From assembly GCA_903882335.1 (NCBI GenBank), contig CAIRWP010000329.1, positions 1 to 10,245 of the forward strand: a stretch of DNA of 10,245 nucleotides, written 5' to 3'. A program made the translations under genes and the position numbers. How positions within the stretch are numbered: position 1 is the first letter of the stretch; the number at the start of each line of letters is the position of its first letter. This stretch comes from an uncultured Opitutia bacterium. GTDB taxonomy: Bacteria; Verrucomicrobiota; Verrucomicrobiia; Opitutales; UBA953. A model generated the notes under the pieces. It saw only the letters and a list, made by a program, of their open reading frames with translations, searched no databases and was not told the origin of the DNA. Positions 7,013-10,245 of this stretch are shown here, one piece after another.

Positions 7013-7197
7013 GGCAGGAGGGCGGGTGCGGAGGAGATATGACAGAGACCGTCCGCGGGTAAAAGTTTTTTCGGCGGGTGGCGGTCGCGAGACGGGGGTC
7101 CGGACGACTTGCAAGATACCCTTATTTTTCGCTGGTTATCAGCGTGCGGTTCGCTACTAAATACACCCGCATCACTGCACCACTAACCCAAAACACC
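7013..7197. promoter_or_regulatory. Divergent promoter region between the dehydrogenase operon and the HU gene
   Basis: This 185-bp spacer holds the promoters of two divergent units. It contains an AT-richer core (about 7109-7163) in otherwise GC-rich DNA. On the plus strand, TTGCAA (7109-7114) is -35-like with GGTTAT (7134-7139) as a poorly spaced -10, and TACTAA (7155-7160) is a second -10 candidate close to the HU gene. The partial palindrome GCTGGTTATCAGC (7131-7143) lies between these and could be an operator. The last 37 bases before the HU ATG are nearly G-free. No minus-strand promoter could be assigned with confidence. Confidence 0.4.
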
Positions 7198-7485
7198 ATG
7201 TCCAAAGCCCTCACCAAGTCCCAGATCGCCGCCGCCATCGCCGAGAAGGCCGAGATCTCCAAGAAGCAGGCCACTGCTATCCTCGAGATCATCGCCGCGC
7301 TCGCCTACAAGAACGCGAAGAACTCCTTCACGCTCCCCGGCCTCGGCAAGCTCGTCCTCGTCCACCGCAAGGCTCGCCAGGGTCGCAACCCGGCCACCGG
7401 CGAGACGATCCAGATCAAGGCTAAGAAGGTCGTGAAGTTCCGCGTGGCCAAGGCCGCGAAGGACGCGATCCTCGGCTCCAAGTAA
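7198..7485 (+). CDS. HU-family DNA-binding protein
   Basis: This is a 95-residue histone-like protein of the HU/IHF family, a dimer that bends and compacts DNA. Residues 1-42 form the helical dimerisation part (LTKSQIAAAIAEKAEISKKQ, then ILEIIAALAYKNAK). The beta part follows with FTLPGLGKLVLVHRKAR (44-60), the arm RNPATGET (63-70) whose P65 is the DNA-intercalating proline, and the closing VVKFRVAKAAKDAIL. I chose the ATG at 7198 rather than the in-frame ATG at 7078 because the family begins here and the upstream extension covers the promoter. The leader is A/C-rich and lacks a Shine-Dalgarno sequence. Two terminator hairpins follow the TAA. It could be HU-alpha-like or a paralogue; the gene symbol cannot be chosen from this window. 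Confidence 0.96.
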   Translation: MSKALTKSQIAAAIAEKAEISKKQATAILEIIAALAYKNAKNSFTLPGLGKLVLVHRKARQGRNPATGETIQIKAKKVVKFRVAKAAKDAILGSK

Positions 7486-7507
7486 TCCGCTACGCCGCGA
7501 AACCAAG

Positions 7508-7534
7508 AGGCGCTCCGCACGGAGCGCCTTTTTT
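7508..7534 (+). terminator. Strong rho-independent terminator of the HU gene
   Basis: AGGCGCTCC (7508-7516) and GGAGCGCCT (7521-7529) form a perfect 9-bp stem with a 4-nt GCAC loop, followed by six T residues. It starts 23 bp after the HU stop codon. Confidence 0.95.
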
Positions 7535-7547
7535 GTCGGCCGCTCCG

Positions 7548-7580
7548 GACCCGCGCCACCGCGCGGGTCTTTCTTTTCTT
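7548..7580 (+). terminator. Second, tandem terminator-like hairpin
   Basis: GACCCGCGC (7548-7556) and GCGCGGGTC (7561-7569) form another perfect 9-bp stem with a 4-nt CACC loop and a pyrimidine tail TTTCTTTTCTT. It follows the first terminator by 13 bp and points the same way, so it looks like a back-up terminator that shields the tRNA gene from HU transcription. Confidence 0.75.
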
Positions 7581-7622
7581 GCCCCGCCCCGCCTCCGTCG
7601 AATGAATGACGGACCGCAACCC

Positions 7623-7706
7623 GCCCGGGTGGCGAAATGGCAGCCGCAGCGGACTCAAAATCCGCCGCCCTCTAAAGGCGTGAAGGTTCGAGTCCTTTCC
7701 CGGGCA
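7623..7706 (+). tRNA. tRNA-Leu, anticodon CAA
   Basis: All arms of a class II tRNA fold. The acceptor stem is GCCCGGG (7623-7629) with CCCGGGC (7699-7705), then discriminator A7706. The D stem pairs 7632-7634 with 7645-7647. The anticodon stem GCGGA/TCCGC (7649-7653/7661-7665) encloses the loop CTCAAAA with anticodon CAA at 7656-7658, which reads UUG. A long variable arm pairs CGCC (7666-7669) with GGCG (7677-7680), as expected for tRNA-Leu. The T stem GAAGG/CCTTT encloses TTCGAGT (7687-7693). CCA is not encoded and must be added by the CCA-adding enzyme. A weak promoter (TTGCCC at 7579, AATGAA at 7601) may lie upstream. Confidence 0.96.
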
Positions 7707-7730
7707 CTTGCGGCGCGACGCGCGACGCGA

Positions 7731-7985
7731 TCAGGCGAACCAAAGCCAGGTCGCGCCGGCGAGCGTCGCGCCGAGCACGAAGACGGACGCGCAACCGCGG
7801 TTCGCGAGCCGCTGACGGTAGGAGAGCCCCGTGCCCGGCACGCCGACGGTACCGTCGACCTTGTCGCCGCGGACATTGACCGTCGCGCCCGGCCGGCCAA
7901 CGGAGACAGAGGTGCCGGTCTTGGAGACGTTGAGCCGTAGGAAGCGCCCGAGCGAGATGGTCCGACGGAAGCGGAAGAAACCCAT
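7731..7985 (-). CDS. DUF4236-like small membrane protein
   Basis: This 84-residue protein has the layout of DUF4236 proteins, whose function is unknown. The N-terminal block MGFFRFRRTISLGRFLRLNV, the SKTGTSVSVGRPGATVNV segment (21-38) and the VGVPGTGLSYR segment (47-57) match the conserved short domain, which is found alone or fused to membrane segments. Residues about 66-83 (ASVFVLGATLAGATWLWF) form one probable transmembrane helix at the C-terminus. I chose the ATG at 7985 because family members begin MGF-R-FR; an ATG at 7994 adds three residues, and a start at 8075 would run into the divergent gene. It is convergent with the tRNA (24 bp apart) and divergent from the coiled-coil gene at 8078. 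Confidence 0.75.
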   Translation of the reverse strand: MGFFRFRRTISLGRFLRLNVSKTGTSVSVGRPGATVNVRGDKVDGTVGVPGTGLSYRQRLANRGCASVFVLGATLAGATWLWFA

Positions 7986-8022
7986 GCCTGCCATGAGAAG
8001 GCCGCCGCGGAAGCCAGGCGAG

Positions 8023-8063
8023 CGCTTTCCGCCGGCGGCGGGATTGCCATCCGCCCGAAAGCG
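8023..8063. promoter_or_regulatory. Inverted repeat in the divergent 7986-8077 spacer
   Basis: CGCTTTC (8023-8029) and GAAAGCG (8057-8063) are a perfect 7-bp inverted repeat 27 nt apart, between two divergent genes. It could be an operator with two half-sites or a leader hairpin; with GC-rich sequence and a wide gap it may also be chance. Confidence 0.25.
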
Positions 8064-8077
8064 GACAACCTCCACGC

Positions 8078-8716
8078 ATGCTCACCTTCGCCGCCCTGCT
8101 GCTCGCGACCGCGGTCGCGGAGCTGCCCCCGTCCCCGCCGCGCGTGACGCTCACGCCGCTCCCCGGCGGCGCGGCGTGGACGCTCGCCTACGATCAGCGG
8201 CGGACGGATCTGCCCGCGGCAAAGGCCGAGGGACTGCGCCCCACGCTCGCGGAAGCCAAGCTCGACGAGCTGCTGGCCGCGCACCTGCGGCTCCGGACCG
8301 CCGCCACGGTCGCAGATGCGGCCGCGACGCGGACGGCGGAAGAGACGCGCACCGCCCAACGCGAGAAGGAACGCCTCGACCGGCAGCAGCGCGAGGTCGA
8401 CAACCTGGAGAAGCAGGCTGAGACGGCCAAAACCAATTTCAACCGCTGGCGCAACCGCGACGAGAAACAGGCGGCCCAATTCCAGGCGAGTTACCAGTCC
8501 CTAAACGCGCGCGCCGCGAACGAGCGCAAGCAGCTCGCGCGCGCCAAGGAGAATCAGGCCCGCGCCGCGGCCGACAAGGCCGAGGCCGCGCAGGCCGAGG
8601 AAGCGGCGGAGCAAGCCTGGCAGGCGGCCAAGGAGGCTTACGCGAAGGCCGCCGCGAAGGCCGCGCCGGCGCTCAACAAGCTCCGGGGGGTGGCCGGGGT
8701 GCCCGAGCCCCGCTGA
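8078..8716 (+). CDS. Exported Ala-rich coiled-coil protein of unknown function
   Basis: I do not recognise a named family. The 212-residue product starts with a short signal peptide (MLTFAALLLATAVAE, probable cleavage after residue 14). Residues 20-45 are a small Pro-rich and beta-prone part (RVTLTPLPGGAAWTLAYD). Residues about 57-198 are almost entirely helical and rich in Ala, Glu, Lys, Arg and Gln, with heptad-like spacing (for example EKERLDRQQREVDNLEKQAE), suggesting a long coiled coil like those of periplasmic tether or scaffold proteins. The C-terminus is short and Pro-containing (GVAGVPEPR). It is divergent from the DUF4236-like gene and has no close downstream partner. The start gives a clean signal peptide; no Shine-Dalgarno sequence is visible. 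Codon use is GC-rich like the neighbours, which supports it being a real gene. Confidence 0.7.
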   Translation: MLTFAALLLATAVAELPPSPPRVTLTPLPGGAAWTLAYDQRRTDLPAAKAEGLRPTLAEAKLDELLAAHLRLRTAATVADAAATRTAEETRTAQREKERLDRQQREVDNLEKQAETAKTNFNRWRNRDEKQAAQFQASYQSLNARAANERKQLARAKENQARAAADKAEAAQAEEAAEQAWQAAKEAYAKAAAKAAPALNKLRGVAGVPEPR

Positions 8717-8944
8717 AGTCCGGCCGTATGACAAAGCCCGCGCTTGCCTCCGGGCCGGTCAGGCCTAGGTTACCCGTAGTTCCTTAGCAGTCGCATCACG
8801 AGCAAACCGGCGCAAGCCGCTTGCACCAACCGAGCCCAGGAGGGCCACGGTGGTAACGGGATCCTTTCCCGAGATGAGAGCCGTCAGGCTACAAAACACT
8901 CCCCGCAAGTTCGATCGTGATGCGTCCCCTTTCCCCCGACGCCC
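8717..8944. other. Gene-poor spacer with a possible permease-gene remnant
   Basis: This 228-bp stretch looks less GC-rich than its flanks and holds no convincing complete gene. On the minus strand, the open frame ending with TAG at 8765-8767 reads, from about 8908, FCSLTALISGKDPVTTVALL, then later RRFARDATAKELR. This faintly resembles the C-terminus of FtsX/MacB-type permeases (SL-x-G-x-DP-x-T, then PARRAT and ALR), but is shorter and lacks a continuous hydrophobic helix. It may be a decayed fragment or coincidence. The promoter of the plus-strand gene at 8945 should also be here; I could not assign one. Confidence 0.3.
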
Positions 8945-9181
8945 ATGATCGACATCCAAGACCACCAACCGACCGCCCCCGCCCGCCTCTCCCTCCGCGT
9001 GCGGGCCGACAACCCGTTCCACCATCTCTGGGAGAACAACGGCACTTGGTGGGTGCATTTCACCGAGCACCTGCCCGACTTCACCAAGCGGCGCGTCCGC
9101 CGCTCGCTCGGGACCAAGGATCCCGCCGAAGCGATCCGCCGCCGGGACGCGTTGCTCGCCGGGGCGCCGCGCGCCGCCTGA
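8945..9181 (+). CDS. Small protein resembling the N-terminal segment of tyrosine integrases
   Basis: This is a 78-residue basic protein. Residues 22-72 (NPFHHLWENNGTWWVHFTEH, then KRRVRRSLGTKDPAEAIRRR) resemble the N-terminal domain of many phage-type integrases, in which HLW, a YYF-like aromatic pair, and R-x-SLGT-x-D-x-x-EA occur in this order. In those proteins the segment binds arm-type DNA sites; here the SAM-like and catalytic domains are absent and the next gene is convergent. It could be a stand-alone DNA-binding protein, an excisionase-like regulator, or a remnant of an integrase. The reading frame is open, GC-biased and without obvious decay, and it stops cleanly 6 bp before the convergent CAP-like gene. 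No Shine-Dalgarno sequence. The resemblance is to a pattern I know, not a database hit. Confidence 0.6.
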   Translation: MIDIQDHQPTAPARLSLRVRADNPFHHLWENNGTWWVHFTEHLPDFTKRRVRRSLGTKDPAEAIRRRDALLAGAPRAA

Positions 9182-9187
9182 GCCCGC

Positions 9188-10195
9188 TCAGTAGAACTCG
9201 ACGACGTACTCCAGGTTCGGGGACGTCCAACCCTTGAGCGGGACGGACACCCCGACGCGCGTGCCGCGGCGGGGCGTCACGTCGGGCCGGAAGATCAGGC
9301 ACTGCGGGGTACCGATGCCTTCGCGCGAGACGCGGACATCGGCGAGCTTCAGCTCCTTGAGTCCCTTCACCTCGGCTGGAAAGCGGTCCGACCCGCCGAG
9401 CAGGTAGACCTTCGGGACCACCTTATCGTCAAAGGCGAAGCGCCCGGGATCGGCCGAGATGCTCCAGGCGGTGCGCATCCGGTAGAAGGAAAGCGGCCAG
9501 AAGCCCGCGGCGGGGAAGCACACGGGGCCACCCGGGCCGCCGGCGCCCGCGCCGTCGAAGGACCACATCGCGGAAAAACCGCGGACCTGGCCGAAGCCGG
9601 TGAACCCCATGCCGGGGTTGAGGCACCAGCGCCGGTGGCCCACGCGGCCGACGTTCTTCTCGTCGCTGTCGTCCATGTAGCCGTCGACCGAACCGGTGAG
9701 CCCGTCGGGCCCCGACGTGTAGAAGAGGTTGGAATGCGACGTGCCCTCGTAGCCTTTCTTGAAGATGAGGTCGTCCATCCCGGCGGGCTTCGGCGGGGTG
9801 TGCTCGATATGCCCTAGCACGCTGCAGAGGTAGGCGCCGACCTTGCAAGTGAGCAGGTATTCGTCCTTCAGCTTCACGTCCGCGTCGAGCCCGCACAGGT
9901 AGCGGTAGCCGTTGAGCCGCAGGAGCTCCGCGCGGGCGCGCTTCATCTCATCCGGCTTGATGACGAGATCGGCCGCGGCCCCCTTCGCGGCTTTGCCGCC
10001 CGCCTTCGGCTTCTCGGCGGGCGTCGCCACCTCCTTGGTCTCCTTGGGCGGCGGGGTCTCCGGGGCGGCGCGGTGCTTCGCCTCCAGGGCCTTCAACCCC
10101 GCCTCGAGGTCGGCGCGGGAACGCTTGGCGGTCTCGGTCGGCGAGGCGAGCAGGCCGGCGACACCGGCGACACCGAGGAGGAAGGCGAGGCGCAC
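9188..10195 (-). CDS. Exported CAP (SCP/PR1)-like domain protein
   Basis: This 335-residue protein has an N-terminal signal-like segment (MRLAFLLGVAGVAGLLASPT), then a low-complexity Lys/Pro/Ala/Glu linker (about 25-75). Residues about 83-210 resemble the CAP/SCP superfamily: a first helix with LLRLNGYRYLCGL (91-103, N-x-YR), a second helix YLLTCKVGAYLCSVLGHIEH with H132, a SNL segment (155-157), DEKNVGRVGHRRWCLNPGMG (178-197), and FGQVRGFSAMWSF. Cysteines at 117, 124 and 191 could form a disulphide. A second beta-rich region follows (about 225-335). Function is unknown; CAP proteins in bacteria are usually secreted and rarely characterised. The start is GTG at 10195, 5 bp after the TGA of the upstream gene, so translation is probably coupled. 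It is convergent with the gene at 8945, with no terminator in the 6-bp gap. Confidence 0.7.
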   Translation of the reverse strand: MRLAFLLGVAGVAGLLASPTETAKRSRADLEAGLKALEAKHRAAPETPPPKETKEVATPAEKPKAGGKAAKGAAADLVIKPDEMKRARAELLRLNGYRYLCGLDADVKLKDEYLLTCKVGAYLCSVLGHIEHTPPKPAGMDDLIFKKGYEGTSHSNLFYTSGPDGLTGSVDGYMDDSDEKNVGRVGHRRWCLNPGMGFTGFGQVRGFSAMWSFDGAGAGGPGGPVCFPAAGFWPLSFYRMRTAWSISADPGRFAFDDKVVPKVYLLGGSDRFPAEVKGLKELKLADVRVSREGIGTPQCLIFRPDVTPRRGTRVGVSVPLKGWTSPNLEYVVEFY

Positions 10196-10200
10196 GGGCT

Positions 10201-10245
10201 TCAGAAGCGGGCGCCGACGCGGAAGGCCAACCCCCAGCTGGCGCC
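10201..10245 (-). CDS. C-terminal end of an upstream gene, possibly an outer-membrane beta-barrel protein
   Basis: The last 14 codons visible read GASWGLAFRVGARF and then TGA at 10203-10201. Alternating small/polar and hydrophobic residues that end in Phe match the beta-signal of outer-membrane barrel proteins. It lies 5 bp upstream of the GTG of the CAP-like gene, in the same direction, so it is probably in the same operon. Most of the gene lies right of the window, so this is a weak call on function, though the frame itself is likely. Confidence 0.45.
   Translation of the reverse strand, partial: GASWGLAFRVGARF

Noticed and set aside
5453..7042. Open frame of 529 codons on the plus strand
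   Set aside because: It is antisense to the PQQ-type dehydrogenase and isomerase-like genes, whose family motifs are clear; no motif is visible in its translation.
7013..7114. N-terminal extension of the PQQ-type dehydrogenase to the ATG at 7114
   Set aside because: The extension is basic and non-hydrophobic, precedes a perfect signal peptide, and occupies the divergent promoter region.
7078..7197. N-terminal extension of the HU gene to the ATG at 7078
   Set aside because: HU proteins start at the MSKALTKSQ position; the extension covers the AT-rich promoter core.
7721..8077. Start of the DUF4236-like gene at 8075
   Set aside because: The extension does not match the family and would leave only two bases between divergent start codons with no room for promoters.
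7655..8479. Open frame of 274 codons on the minus strand
   Set aside because: It runs into the tRNA-Leu gene and overlaps both the DUF4236-like and coiled-coil genes in wrong frames, with no recognisable domain.
8862..8871. TCCTTTCCCG matches the tRNA-Leu 3' end (7693-7702), a possible att-like repeat near the integrase-arm-like gene
   Set aside because: Only 10 bases are identical and the match does not continue into the acceptor end; a 10-base match is plausible by chance in this window.

Overview
The window looks like chromosomal DNA of a GC-rich, Gram-negative member of the Verrucomicrobiota, most likely near Opitutae (inferred). The main clue is a PVC-type protein at 2021-4705 in which a beta-propeller, HEAT-like helices and a C-terminal CxxCH haem domain are joined, an architecture typical of Planctomycetes and Verrucomicrobia. 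The near absence of Shine-Dalgarno sequences, an Ala/Pro-tailed bL25 and a divergent bS6 fit this placement.

Region 1 (1-1843, minus strand) is a housekeeping translation/replication operon in the order rplY (bL25), pth (peptidyl-tRNA hydrolase), rpsF (bS6), ssb. The genes are close or overlapping: pth and rpsF share an ATGA, and ssb runs off the left edge. A rho-independent terminator at 1964-1997 separates this operon from the one upstream.

Region 2 (2021-7012, minus strand) is a three-gene set of exported proteins, transcribed as a PQQ-type sugar dehydrogenase (7012-5678), a Tat-like-signal sugar isomerase/epimerase-fold protein (5671-4760) and the large propeller/HEAT/cytochrome c protein (4705-2021). 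All three have export signals, so they probably form a periplasmic sugar or polyol oxidation module in which the cytochrome domain takes the electrons. The substrate cannot be read from sequence.

Region 3 (7013-7706) has the divergent promoter region, an HU-family gene on the plus strand, two tandem terminator hairpins and a tRNA-Leu(CAA) gene without encoded CCA.

Region 4 (7731-10245) is less conserved: a DUF4236-like small membrane protein (minus), a divergent exported coiled-coil protein (plus), a gene-poor spacer with a possible permease remnant, a 78-residue orphan resembling the N-terminal part of some tyrosine integrases (plus), a convergent exported CAP-like protein (minus), and the last 14 codons of what may be an outer-membrane beta-barrel protein at the right edge.

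I found no CRISPR array, IS element, rRNA or obvious defence system. The best candidates for something under-described are the periplasmic oxidation operon and the orphan integrase-arm-like protein.
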